Assembly: GCA_963763955.1 (NCBI GenBank)
Contig: CAVXQP010000006.1
Location: forward strand, 1 to 64,000
Direction of reading: 5' to 3'
DNA length: 64,000 bases
Source of the DNA: DASUPK01 sp963763955
GTDB taxonomy: Bacteria > Actinomycetota > Thermoleophilia > Solirubrobacterales > 70-9
Both the position numbers and the translations under genes were made by a program. Below the pieces are notes generated by a model. That model worked only from the letters and a program-made list of their open reading frames with translations. It was not told where the DNA came from and made no database searches. How positions within the stretch are numbered: position 1 is the stretch's first letter; every line of letters starts with the position of its first letter. This document shows, piece after piece, positions 47,511 to 55,920 of this stretch.

Positions 47511-49697
47511 CTACTGCGGATCCACGTCCACAGAGATCGAGACCTGCCGCAGGGCGCGGTCCCGGACGGCGGACGAGACCGCGTCACGGACCGCCTCGAC
47601 CGCCCGCTGGCGGCGCTCGGATTTGATCAGGAGCCGGCGGCGATGACGGCCGCGAAGGCGGAAGAGCGGCGCGGGGCCGAGGAGGTCATCGTCGCCGCCG
47701 AGGCGGTCGGCGACCAGGTCCCGGACGACATCCGCCGATGCCTGCACCCGCTCCTCCGCCTCGCCGGCCAGTCCGATCTCGATCAGGTGCGAGAAGGGCG
47801 GATAGCGGAGGGCGCGGCGGCGCTCCAGCTCCTCGGCGAGGAACCCGGTGGCGTCGTGCTTCGCCGCATGGCGGATGCTCGACGCGCCGGTCGCCAGGGC
47901 CTGGACGAGGACCTTCCCCCCGGCCTCGCCCCGCCCGCTGCGTCCGGCGAGCTGCGTGATCAGCGCGAAGGTGCGCTCCTCGGAGCGGAAGTCCGGCAGC
48001 CGCAGGGCGCCGTCGGCGTCGAGGACGACGCTCAGGGTGACGTCGGGGAAGTCGTGGCCCTTGGCCACCATCTGGGTGCCCACCAGCACCCCCGATTCGG
48101 CGGCCTCGAAGCGCTGGAGGACCTCGCTGTGACCGCGTCCCGCGGCGCTGTCGGAGTCGAGGCGGAAGACCTCCAGCGGAGCGAGCAGCTCGGATACCTC
48201 GGCCTCGACCCGCTGCGTTCCCGACCCGACCCGGGCGATGGTCACCGACGAGCACTCCGGGCAGGCCTCCGGCCGCGCCTCGGCGTGCCCGCAGTGATGG
48301 CAGCGAAGGCCTCCGTCCCGATGCAGGACCAGCGAGACGTCGCAGTTCGGGCATTCCCAGGCGTGGCCACAGGAGCGACAGGTCAGGTGGGTCGACCAAC
48401 CCCGCCGGTTGATCAGCAGGATCGCCTTGCCCCCCTCCCGCGCCACCTCGGCGAACGCCTCGCGCGTGCGCGGATGCAAAGGCCCTCGGATCCCGCCTCG
48501 CATGTCGACGATCTCCACCGGCGGCAGCGAACGAGCGTCGACGCGGCTCGGCAGCTCCAGCCGCTCGAGCTCGTGCCAGCTCTCGGGACGGGGCGTGGCG
48601 GTTCCGCAGAGGAGCACCGCGCCGGACTCCACGGCCCGGCGGCCGGCGACCTCGCGGGCGTCGTAGCGCGGGTCTCCCTCCTGCTTGTAGGAGGAATCGT
48701 GCTCCTCATCGATCACGATCAGACCCGGATCGGCCACCGGAGCGAAGATCGCCGAGCGCGGCCCGACGCAGATCCGGGCCTCACCCGACCGCAGGCGGCG
48801 CCATTCGTCATACCGGGCACCCGCGGGCATCTTGGAGTGGAGCAGAGCGACGGCGTCGCCGAATCGCCGCCGGAAGCGGTCCATCGTCTGAGGCGTCAGG
48901 CCGATCTCCGGGACGAGGACGATCGCTCCCCTCCCCCGCGCCAGCGCCTCCCGGGCCGCCTCGAGGTAGACCTCCGTCTTGCCCGAGCCGGTCACCCCGT
49001 GGAGCAGATAAGAGGCGCCCGCCGCAGCGCCCTTCCCGGGCAAGGCAGAGACCACGGAGCCCAGCGCCGCCCGCTGATCGGGCGTGAGCTCCACGCCCTC
49101 GCGCACGGCGCCGACCCCAGGCGAGTCGTGACGGCGCCTTCGCTCCACCTCCCGAGTCGTCACCAGGCCGCGGGACTCCAGCCGCCTCAGCGTGGCCCGG
49201 TCGGATCCTGCGGTCGCCGCCAGCCTGCGCGCGAGTCCCGGGCCGGCGACCAGCGCGCGCAGCACGGCCCGCTGGCGCAAACCCAGCCGCGCTCCGCCGG
49301 ACACCGCCTCGAGCCCCTCGGCCGTCGCCTCCACCTCGAGCTCGACCAGCGGCCGGACCCGTCGCGCCTCGGCTCCGGTGCCGACCCCGGGCGGCAGGAC
49401 CAGGCCCAGGCCCCTGGCGGGCGTCGAGCAGTACTCCTCGCCGACCCAACGCCCCAGTTCGACCAGCTCGGGCGGCACGCCGGCCTCCAGCGCCTCGATC
49501 GGCTCGGCGAGGCGAGCCTCGGGCAGGTGGCTGCGCTCGGCGAGGCCGACGACGACCCCGACCACGCGCCTGCGACCGAACGGGACAACGAGGACCGAGC
49601 CGACGTCGACGTAGTCCATCGCCTCGGGCAGCCGGTAGTCGAACGGACCGGAGACGCTCCGGGTGGTGAGCAGCGGTTCTACCTTGGCGACGGCCAT
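47511..49697 (-). CDS. priA: Primosomal protein N' (PriA helicase)
   Basis: 728 residues. The N-terminal 3'-DNA-binding domain (VEPLLTTRSVSGPFDYRLPE, VGSVLVVPFGRRRVVGVVVG) is followed by the helicase: YLLHGVTGSGKTEVYLEAAR (Walker A), IVLVPEIGLTPQT, VGPRSAIFAPVADPGLIVID and DEEHDSSYKQEGDPRY (Walker B), and LLINRRGWSTH. Zinc cysteines come in CRSCGHAWECPNCDVSLVLH and CHHCGHAEARPEACPEC. VLVGTQMVAKGHDFPDVTLS ends the core. Unlike the ATPase-dead PriA reported in mycobacteria, both Walker motifs are intact. It restarts replication. Confidence 0.95.
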   Translation of the reverse strand: MAVAKVEPLLTTRSVSGPFDYRLPEAMDYVDVGSVLVVPFGRRRVVGVVVGLAERSHLPEARLAEPIEALEAGVPPELVELGRWVGEEYCSTPARGLGLVLPPGVGTGAEARRVRPLVELEVEATAEGLEAVSGGARLGLRQRAVLRALVAGPGLARRLAATAGSDRATLRRLESRGLVTTREVERRRRHDSPGVGAVREGVELTPDQRAALGSVVSALPGKGAAAGASYLLHGVTGSGKTEVYLEAAREALARGRGAIVLVPEIGLTPQTMDRFRRRFGDAVALLHSKMPAGARYDEWRRLRSGEARICVGPRSAIFAPVADPGLIVIDEEHDSSYKQEGDPRYDAREVAGRRAVESGAVLLCGTATPRPESWHELERLELPSRVDARSLPPVEIVDMRGGIRGPLHPRTREAFAEVAREGGKAILLINRRGWSTHLTCRSCGHAWECPNCDVSLVLHRDGGLRCHHCGHAEARPEACPECSSVTIARVGSGTQRVEAEVSELLAPLEVFRLDSDSAAGRGHSEVLQRFEAAESGVLVGTQMVAKGHDFPDVTLSVVLDADGALRLPDFRSEERTFALITQLAGRSGRGEAGGKVLVQALATGASSIRHAAKHDATGFLAEELERRRALRYPPFSHLIEIGLAGEAEERVQASADVVRDLVADRLGGDDDLLGPAPLFRLRGRHRRRLLIKSERRQRAVEAVRDAVSSAVRDRALRQVSISVDVDPQ

Positions 49698-49761
49698 CCG
49701 AGCCAGGCTACGTACGGGCACGGACGGGCGACCCCTCCGCGCACGGCGATAGGGTCCGGAC

Positions 49762-50250
49762 GTGGACCTGCAGGCCGGCGAGAGGGTCATCTACCAGGGG
49801 CACCCCTCCTGGCGCGCGATCATCGGCTTCTACCTGAAGGGGACCCTGGTGGCGGCCGGGGCCGGGGTCCTGGCCGGGCTGATCGACAGCAGCACCGGGC
49901 TCGGGATCGTCACCTTCGTCGTGATCGTCGCCATCACGATCCTCGTCGGCTTCGTCAAGCGGGTCGCGACCGTCTACACGATCACCGACCGGCGCCTCAA
50001 CATCAAGGTGGGGATCATCGCCCGGAAGGTCCGGGAGACGCGCCTGCAGCGGGTACAGAACGTGAACTACGGCCAGGGCGTCTACGAGCGCCTCATGCGG
50101 ATCGGCGACGTCGAGTTCACGACAGCCGGCACCGACGAGTCGAACTTCGTCTTCGCGGGGGTCGACCAGCCCGAGCAGGTGGTGCAGCAGGTCGAGCACG
50201 CCACCCCACTCCTCAGCGGCCTCCAGGGCGAGGCCGAGCCCGGGAACTAG
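49762..50250 (+). CDS. Membrane PH-domain (DUF304/bPH2) protein
   Basis: 162 residues with a GTG start. GERVIYQGHPSWRAIIGFYL opens the domain. A membrane hairpin follows (GTLVAAGAGVLAGLIDSSTG and GIVTFVVIVAITILVGFV), then the bacterial PH part VYTITDRRLNIKVGIIARKV with the hallmark L-Q-R-V-Q-N-V. It resembles YdbS/YdbT-type proteins of unknown role in membranes. It is divergent from priA, and its TAG stop shares CTAG with metK. Confidence 0.88.
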   Translation: MDLQAGERVIYQGHPSWRAIIGFYLKGTLVAAGAGVLAGLIDSSTGLGIVTFVVIVAITILVGFVKRVATVYTITDRRLNIKVGIIARKVRETRLQRVQNVNYGQGVYERLMRIGDVEFTTAGTDESNFVFAGVDQPEQVVQQVEHATPLLSGLQGEAEPGN

Positions 50251-51491
50251 GCCGGCGCTTTCGCCTTCGCCCCGAGCCCGGCGGCCTCGCGCAGCCGATC
50301 GGCGCGGTCGGTCCGCTCCCAGGTGAAGTCGGCATCCTCGCGGCCGAAGTGACCGTACGCCGCGGTCTTCTGGAAGATCGGCCGATGCAGGTCCAGGTAC
50401 TTCCGGAAGGCCGCTGGCCGGAGATCGAAGGTCTCCTGCACGAGGCGCGCGATCTCGGCGTCCGAGACCTTCCCGGTGCCGAAGGTCTGCGCCATCACCG
50501 AGACCGGATGCGCGACCCCGATCGCGTACGCGACCTGGACCTCGCAGCGGTCGGCCAGCCCGGCGGCCACGACGTTCTTGGCGACGTAGCGCGCCGCGTA
50601 GGCCGCGGAGCGGTCGACCTTCGATGGGTCCTTGCCGGAGAAGGCGCCCCCGCCGTGCCGGGCGGCGCCGCCGTAGGTGTCGACGATGATCTTGCGGCCC
50701 GTGAGGCCGGCGTCGCCGACGGGGCCGCCGATGACGAACTTGCCGGTCGGGTTGACCATGAAGTTCTCGAGCAGCTCCTTCTCGGTGAAGAGCTCCTTGT
50801 ATTCGGTGTGCAGCACCGGCTCGAGCACGTGCTCCCAGAGGTCGTTGCGGATCATCTGCTCTCCGGCTTCCTCGCGGTGCTGGGTCGAGACCAGGACCTT
50901 GGCGATCTCAACGGGGCGGTCGTTCTCGTAGCGGACGGTGACCTGGGTCTTGCCGTCAGGGCCGAGATAGGGGATCACGCCGGCCTTGCGCACCTCGGCG
51001 AGCTGCCGGGCGAGCTGGTGGGCCAGCTGGATCGGCATCGGCATCAGCGCCTTGGTCTCGCGCGTCGCGTAGCCGAACATCATTCCCTGGTCACCAGCCC
51101 CGGCGGAGTCGAGTTCGTCAGCCGAGTCGCCCTCACGCTGCTCGAGTCCCTTGTCGACGCCCTGAGCGATGTCGGGCGACTGCTCGTCGATCGCGCTCAG
51201 CACCGCGCAGGCCTTGTGGTCGAAGCCGTAGTGCGGGTCGTCGTAGCCGATGCTGCGGATCGTCTCGCGCGCGATCGCGGGAATGTCCACATAGGTCTCA
51301 GTGGTGATCTCGCCCGAGACCACCACGAGGCCCGTGTTGACCAGGCACTCGCAGGCGACGCGGCCGGTCGGGTCGTCCTTCATCACGGCGTCGAGGACAC
51401 CATCCGAGATCTGGTCGCAGACCTTGTCGGGATGGCCCTCGGTGACGGACTCGGAGGTGAACAGGAACTCGTTGTCTGAAAGCCCTTGCAT
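50247..51491 (-). CDS. metK: S-adenosylmethionine synthetase
   Basis: 414 residues. Conserved: FTSESVTEGHPDKVCDQISD, GAGDQGMMFGYATRETKALM (ATP loop), PDGKTQVTVRYEN, DTYGGAARHGGGAFSGKDPS (P-loop-like) and KVDRSAAYAARYVAKNVVAA. It makes SAM from Met and ATP. It lies eight bases behind the DUF3352 gene, so it has no riboswitch of its own. The matching ahcY is missing except for a relic at 1.1 kb. Confidence 0.97.
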   Translation of the reverse strand: MQGLSDNEFLFTSESVTEGHPDKVCDQISDGVLDAVMKDDPTGRVACECLVNTGLVVVSGEITTETYVDIPAIARETIRSIGYDDPHYGFDHKACAVLSAIDEQSPDIAQGVDKGLEQREGDSADELDSAGAGDQGMMFGYATRETKALMPMPIQLAHQLARQLAEVRKAGVIPYLGPDGKTQVTVRYENDRPVEIAKVLVSTQHREEAGEQMIRNDLWEHVLEPVLHTEYKELFTEKELLENFMVNPTGKFVIGGPVGDAGLTGRKIIVDTYGGAARHGGGAFSGKDPSKVDRSAAYAARYVAKNVVAAGLADRCEVQVAYAIGVAHPVSVMAQTFGTGKVSDAEIARLVQETFDLRPAAFRKYLDLHRPIFQKTAAYGHFGREDADFTWERTDRADRLREAAGLGAKAKAPA

Positions 51492-51499
51492 TTGTCCTT

Positions 51500-53377
51500 T
51501 TATGGGTGGTGGATGGCCAGGAAGAGCTCGGATCGAAGCTCCTCGTCGCTCCCCCTCACGGCTAACCCGAGGGACTGAACGTGCGAGATGTCTTCGCTGA
51601 GCGAGGCATACAGTGGATCTTCTGCCAGGCCGGCCTCCTGGGCCAACCCTAAGACCTCATCGAGGTTGAGGAAGACTAGCGCCGACATCCGGTCCGGGAG
51701 CGGGTCGGTCGCTGCCTGGTAGGCGCCCGTGCCCGCCAGGTTGTCGCCGCCGGAACGCACCTGGGCGATCCCCTCCGGCTGCGTGGAGACGACCAGCTTG
51801 CCGTCGAAGATGGCGTAGGAGAGGTTCACGCTTTGCGAGAGCTGGACGGAGTGGACCGTGACCCCGTCGACGTCCCTCGAGATGAAGCTCGGCGCCCGGG
51901 GCGCACCGGTGCCGACCGAGCGCAGGATCGGCTGCTGCAGCGCGGCCAGCGCGTCCCCGGCCTTCTTCTCGTCCACCCCCTCCACGATCAGGCTGGCGTA
52001 GGGCACGCCGCCCGTGGGCTGCGCGACCAGCGCCGCCTGCCCGCCCAATGCCGGCAGCAGGTCCTGGAACGGGTTGACACCGGCCTGTTGCTGCAGGCTC
52101 TTGCCCAGCGCGCGGAGCGAGCCGGCCAATCCCTGCGCGCTGGCGCCCGCAGTAGCCAGTGCCTTGCTGAGCCCCGGCCCGAGATCCCCGACCCCGATGT
52201 AGCCGAGCGCGTTGGAACCGGCCTCGTCGGCGAGCCCCGGCTCGAACTGCGGCAGGTCGGCGAAAACCGTCGGGCTCTTCCGCTCGAGGCTCGGATTCAG
52301 GTCGCTGATCATGTTCACCTCCACACCGTCGTCGTGGGCGCGCGCCGAGACGGCCAGGCCGGTGGTCGCGCCATAGTCGACGAAGGTGTCGAGCTGGGTC
52401 GCGGTGCCCGGTCGCCCGGCGAGGAAGCGCTGGACGCCCGCTTGGGAGAGATAGAGCTCGGCGAGGCGGACGTCGGGCAGCGCGGAGCGGGCCGCGTCCT
52501 GCGGTGAGCCCTCGAGCTTGGGCGCGAGTCCCGCCTTCGCGTCGAGTGCGGCTCGGACCGCGAGGACGTTCCCGAATAGCGCCTGGCCGCCGTCCCGGCC
52601 GGTGGCGAGCCCGCCCGCGTAGACCGTGATCGTCCCGTCCCCGATCGGTGCCTTCTTCGACCGGCCGCCCGGGGACAGGCTCGCCAGGAACCGGTTCGCC
52701 TTCGCCTCGTCCCCGACCCCGGCGATGTAGGCCTCGGGCGTCGTCTTCTGGGGGCCCGGGACGCCCACCAGGGCGAGGTCGTCCTTCGCCCAGGGCAGCA
52801 CTTCGCGCGAGAGATCCACCGGCCTGGCGGATGGAACCGCCAGGGCACTGGTGTCGCTCTGCAGCAGGGCGGTGAAGTTGGGAAGCTCGTCGTGCAGGTC
52901 CTGCGCCAGGTCCCACTGGTGGCTGTCGCTGTTGATCGTCAGGTGCGCGTAGAGATCCGCGTTCCTGGGCACGTAGGCGATCGTGTCGTTCGAGGGAGCG
53001 CACTCCTTCGCCGCGGAGACCTCACAGGGCACGCCGGGCACCGGCAGGAACTTCAGGATCAGATAGAGGACCACGACGCCGGCCACCGCCAAGATCCGCG
53101 TCTTGAATCCGCGGGAGCGTCTGGACCACCAGTAGCCGAGCGCTTCCGCCGCCTGCTTCAACCAGCGCCAGGCGATCCCCGCCTTCTCCCGGAGCCAGTA
53201 GCCGATCGCACGCAGGCGAGTGGTGAACCGGAACCAGGCGTCATCCAAACGCGCGCGCCGAGGCTTCTTCTCCTGCTCGGTGGTGTCGCCGGCCTCGCCG
53301 GGGACCTTCCCGCCTTCGGGGTCGCCGGCCTCATTAATCGGGTGGCTCCCCTCGGAGCCCCCTCTCGTGTCGCTCAC
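51500..53377 (-). CDS. DUF3352 membrane-anchored protein
   Basis: 625 residues. A 90-residue Glu/Arg-rich cytosolic tail with several Trp precedes one membrane helix (ILAVAGVVVLYLILKFLPVP), then a large extracytoplasmic DUF3352 region: APSNDTIAYVPRNADLYAHL, DLALVGVPGPQKTTPEAYIA, LSREVLPWAKDD and FDGKLVVSTQPEGIAQVRSG. The family has no known function but recurs in actinobacteria and cyanobacteria. Placement directly before metK with an 8 bp gap suggests cotranscription. ATG start; the Ser/Gly-rich beginning is disordered. Confidence 0.9.
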   Translation of the reverse strand: MSDTRGGSEGSHPINEAGDPEGGKVPGEAGDTTEQEKKPRRARLDDAWFRFTTRLRAIGYWLREKAGIAWRWLKQAAEALGYWWSRRSRGFKTRILAVAGVVVLYLILKFLPVPGVPCEVSAAKECAPSNDTIAYVPRNADLYAHLTINSDSHQWDLAQDLHDELPNFTALLQSDTSALAVPSARPVDLSREVLPWAKDDLALVGVPGPQKTTPEAYIAGVGDEAKANRFLASLSPGGRSKKAPIGDGTITVYAGGLATGRDGGQALFGNVLAVRAALDAKAGLAPKLEGSPQDAARSALPDVRLAELYLSQAGVQRFLAGRPGTATQLDTFVDYGATTGLAVSARAHDDGVEVNMISDLNPSLERKSPTVFADLPQFEPGLADEAGSNALGYIGVGDLGPGLSKALATAGASAQGLAGSLRALGKSLQQQAGVNPFQDLLPALGGQAALVAQPTGGVPYASLIVEGVDEKKAGDALAALQQPILRSVGTGAPRAPSFISRDVDGVTVHSVQLSQSVNLSYAIFDGKLVVSTQPEGIAQVRSGGDNLAGTGAYQAATDPLPDRMSALVFLNLDEVLGLAQEAGLAEDPLYASLSEDISHVQSLGLAVRGSDEELRSELFLAIHHP

Positions 53378-53422
53378 GGACCGCCGGTTATACCCGGCCC
53401 GCCCGCTGCGCGCTCTGGTTGA

Positions 53423-54811
53423 TCACGAAACGGGTCGCGCTCGGCTTCGCCTCGCGCGCCCTCGCATTTTCCGGGGCACGTAGTCAATCACCAGCGGGAC
53501 CCCCTGGAGCCCGTAGGCATCGCGCAGGCGGTTCTCCAGATGGAAGGCCCAATCGCGGTTGATCAGGCGGCGGTCGTTCACCTGGATGGCGAAGCGGGGC
53601 GGGCGGCGACCGACCTGCGCCGCGTAGTAGAGGCGCAGGCGCCTGCCGTGGCGCTGGGGCGGCGGCCTATCCGCGACCACGGTGGAGACGAACTTGTTGA
53701 GCTCGGGCGTCGGGATCCGCTCCGCGGCGCGCTCCGCGAGCTCGATCGCCTGGCGCAGGACGGCGGCGACACCCCGCCCGGTGAGCGCCGAGCAGGTCAG
53801 GACGGGCGGGCGCAGGCGGAGCTTCTGCCCGGCCCGAGCACGAGCGTCGTCAATGTCGGTGCGTGAGACGTCCCATTTGTTCATGGCGAGAACGGTGGCG
53901 CAGCCGGAGCGCATCGCGAGCTCGCCGACCCGCAGGTCCTCCGCGGTGAGGCCCTCGCTCGCGTCGCAGACGACAATGGCGGCATCGGCGCGCTCGGCGG
54001 CGCGCTCGGCGCGCAGCTGCGCGTAGTAGCCGACGGTTCCTGCGACCTTTCCCCTCCTGCGCAGCCCGGCCGTGTCGACCAACACGATGCGCTTCCCCTC
54101 CACCTCGGCCTCCGTGTCGACCGGATCGCGGGTGGTGCCGGCCCGCTCGCTGACGATCACCCGCTCAGAGCCGAGCAGCGCATTGAGCAGCGAAGACTTG
54201 CCGACGTTGGGACGGCCGAGGATCGCGATCCTGGGGATCGCGTCGCCCTCCTCCTCGTCCCCGGCCTCCACCGAGTGCCGGCGCAGCTCCTCGACCAGTC
54301 GGTCGAGCAGGTCGCCGGTGCCGAGGCCGTGGTTGGCGGAGACCGGCAGCGGCTCCCCCAGGCCGAGGGAGTTGAGCTCGGCCGCGAGCGCCTCGTCCTC
54401 GGCTCGGTCGACCTTGTTCGCAGCGACCACCACGGGGCGACCCGAGCGTCGCAGCAGGTCCGCCAGCTCGGCGTCACCCGGGCCGAGGCCCGCCCGCGCG
54501 TCGACCACCATCAGAATCACGTCGGCGTCCTCGATCGCCGCCTGCGCCTGTGCCTGGACGGCCCGCGCGAGCTCGTCGGAGTCGGCCAGGTCCACGCCGC
54601 CGGTGTCGATCAACTCGAACCTCAGCCCGTTCCACTCGCACTCGAGGGCGCGCCGGTCGCGGGTCACGCCGGGCTCGGCATCGGTAACCGCCTCGCGGCC
54701 ACCCGCCAGGCGATTGATCAGCATGCTCTTCCCCGCATTCGGATAGCCGACGACCGCGACCGCCGGGCGGCGGCGCAGCGCGCGAGCCGGAGCGTCGCGC
54801 GAGCCCTCCAT
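53423..54811 (-). CDS. der: Ribosome-associated GTPase Der (EngA)
   Basis: 462 residues with two GTPase domains and a C-terminal KH-like domain. G1 motifs are VVGYPNAGKSMLINRLAGG (unusual Y and A instead of R and V) and ILGRPNVGKSSLLNALLGSE. DTGGVD and VDTAGLRRRGKV are the G3 segments; NKVDRAED and MNKWDVSRTD are the G4 segments. It acts in 50S assembly. The ATG overlaps the cmk stop (TGATG); cmk-der is the usual pair. Confidence 0.96.
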   Translation of the reverse strand: MEGSRDAPARALRRRPAVAVVGYPNAGKSMLINRLAGGREAVTDAEPGVTRDRRALECEWNGLRFELIDTGGVDLADSDELARAVQAQAQAAIEDADVILMVVDARAGLGPGDAELADLLRRSGRPVVVAANKVDRAEDEALAAELNSLGLGEPLPVSANHGLGTGDLLDRLVEELRRHSVEAGDEEEGDAIPRIAILGRPNVGKSSLLNALLGSERVIVSERAGTTRDPVDTEAEVEGKRIVLVDTAGLRRRGKVAGTVGYYAQLRAERAAERADAAIVVCDASEGLTAEDLRVGELAMRSGCATVLAMNKWDVSRTDIDDARARAGQKLRLRPPVLTCSALTGRGVAAVLRQAIELAERAAERIPTPELNKFVSTVVADRPPPQRHGRRLRLYYAAQVGRRPPRFAIQVNDRRLINRDWAFHLENRLRDAYGLQGVPLVIDYVPRKMRGRARRSRARPVS

Positions 54812-55449
54812 CAGACGATCCCCCGCTCGCGGGCGAGCTCCGCGATTCGCTCGACGACCTCGTCCGGGGAGAGGTCGGTGGTGTCAATGGAGACCGAGTC
54901 CTCCGCAACGCGCAGCGGGCTGTCCGCCCGCTCCTGATCGCGCCTGTCGCGGTCCCTCATTGCTTCCTGTACCTCGCCGACCGACTCGCCGCTGTCGGCC
55001 GCCCGCCGCCGAGCCCGCTCCCCCTCAGCGGCCGTCAAGAAGACCTTGAGGGGCGAGTTCGGGCTCACGACGGTGCCAATGTCGCGTCCCTCGGCCACAT
55101 AGTTGCCCGCTGCGATCAGCTCCCGCTGCCGCTTCACCATCGCCTGCCTGACCTGCGGATGGACCGAGACCTTCGAGGCCGCGATCGTCACCTCCGGCGA
55201 GCGGATCCGCCCCTCCACCGGCTTCCCATCCAGGCGAACCGTGTCTCCGTCGAAGTCGATGGCGAGGCCCCAGGCCATCTCGCCCAGCCGGTCGCCGTCG
55301 TCCGGGTCGATACCGCGTTCAATTGCCGCCAGTGCCACGGCGCGGTACATCGCCCCGGAGTCGAGGTAGGTGAAGCCGAGGGCCCTGGCGACGCCTCGGG
55401 CCACGGTTGACTTGCCGGCCCCCGCGGGTCCGTCGATCGCGATCACCAT
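54811..55449 (-). CDS. cmk: Cytidylate kinase
   Basis: 212 residues from ATG at 55449. IAIDGPAGAGKSTVARGVAR is the P-loop. LGFTYLDSGAMYRAVALAAI, YVAEGRDIGTVVSPNSPLKV (CMP contacts), ERARRRAADSGES (LID) and DRRDQERADSPLRVAEDSVS complete the family. It phosphorylates CMP and dCMP. It is coupled to der. A long shadow frame extends upstream of the real start. Confidence 0.96.
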   Translation of the reverse strand: MVIAIDGPAGAGKSTVARGVARALGFTYLDSGAMYRAVALAAIERGIDPDDGDRLGEMAWGLAIDFDGDTVRLDGKPVEGRIRSPEVTIAASKVSVHPQVRQAMVKRQRELIAAGNYVAEGRDIGTVVSPNSPLKVFLTAAEGERARRRAADSGESVGEVQEAMRDRDRRDQERADSPLRVAEDSVSIDTTDLSPDEVVERIAELARERGIV

Positions 55450-55527
55450 TCCTGCATTAAACGGGCCGGGGCCCTCGCAGAGGCGGTTTCGCCTGCACGC
55501 GGACTCGATATAGAGTGCCGCGTGCCG

Positions 55528-55857
55528 ATGGAGAGTTGGAACCTGAACGAGCTGGAGGTCGAGCCGCGTCTGCCCCAGGTCCTCGATTCGGAGTCCGAGG
55601 GCCGCGCAATCGTCATCAACCTCCCGCAGGGCGAGCAGCTGCAGGAGCACCAGGTGCACGAGCGGGCCTGGCTGCTGGTGATCGACGGGAACATCGAGCT
55701 CAACACGCCGGATGGCAAGTGGGCCGCCGGCGGCCCGGGGCTCCTCGCCATCTTCGACCCGAAGGAACGCCACGAGGTCCAGGCCGTCGAGGACTCGAGG
55801 CTCCTTCTGGTGCTCTCCCCCTGGCCCGGGGACGGGCACCCCTCCCAGGCGCAATAA
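55528..55857 (+). CDS. Small cupin-domain protein
   Basis: About 109 residues; a GTG two codons earlier (55522) is an alternative start. The cupin motifs are weak: LPQGEQLQEHQVHERAWLLV (motif 1 with two His and Glu) and GPGLLAIFDPKERHEVQAVE (motif 2 with His). The single barrel likely binds a metal. Related small cupins are often called AraC-like or anti-sigma cupins, but no partner is nearby. It is inserted on the plus strand between cmk and aroA. Confidence 0.8.
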   Translation: MESWNLNELEVEPRLPQVLDSESEGRAIVINLPQGEQLQEHQVHERAWLLVIDGNIELNTPDGKWAAGGPGLLAIFDPKERHEVQAVEDSRLLLVLSPWPGDGHPSQAQ

Positions 55858-55872
55858 GCCGCTCTCCCAGCA

Positions 55873-55904
55873 GCCGCGGCCTTGGCCGCGGCGCAACTGC
55901 GCCG
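55873..55904. terminator. Tandem palindromes between convergent cupin and aroA genes
   Basis: GCCGCGGCC-TT-GGCCGCGGC (55873-55892) is a perfect nine-pair inverted repeat. It overlaps CGGCGCA-AC-TGCGCCG (55889-55904), another perfect seven-pair repeat; the two cannot fold at once. They lie in the 63 bp between two convergent stops. A bidirectional tract-less terminator is the likely role. Confidence 0.5.
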
Positions 55905-55920
55905 TCTGATGGCGAAGCCG

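Noticed and set aside
47214..51479. A 1421-codon plus-strand frame opposite priA and metK.
   Set aside because: The opposite strand carries two complete conserved enzymes; this frame has no domain and only antisense composition.
50247..51491. SAM riboswitch controlling metK.
   Set aside because: metK lies 8 bp downstream of the DUF3352 gene, leaving no room for one.
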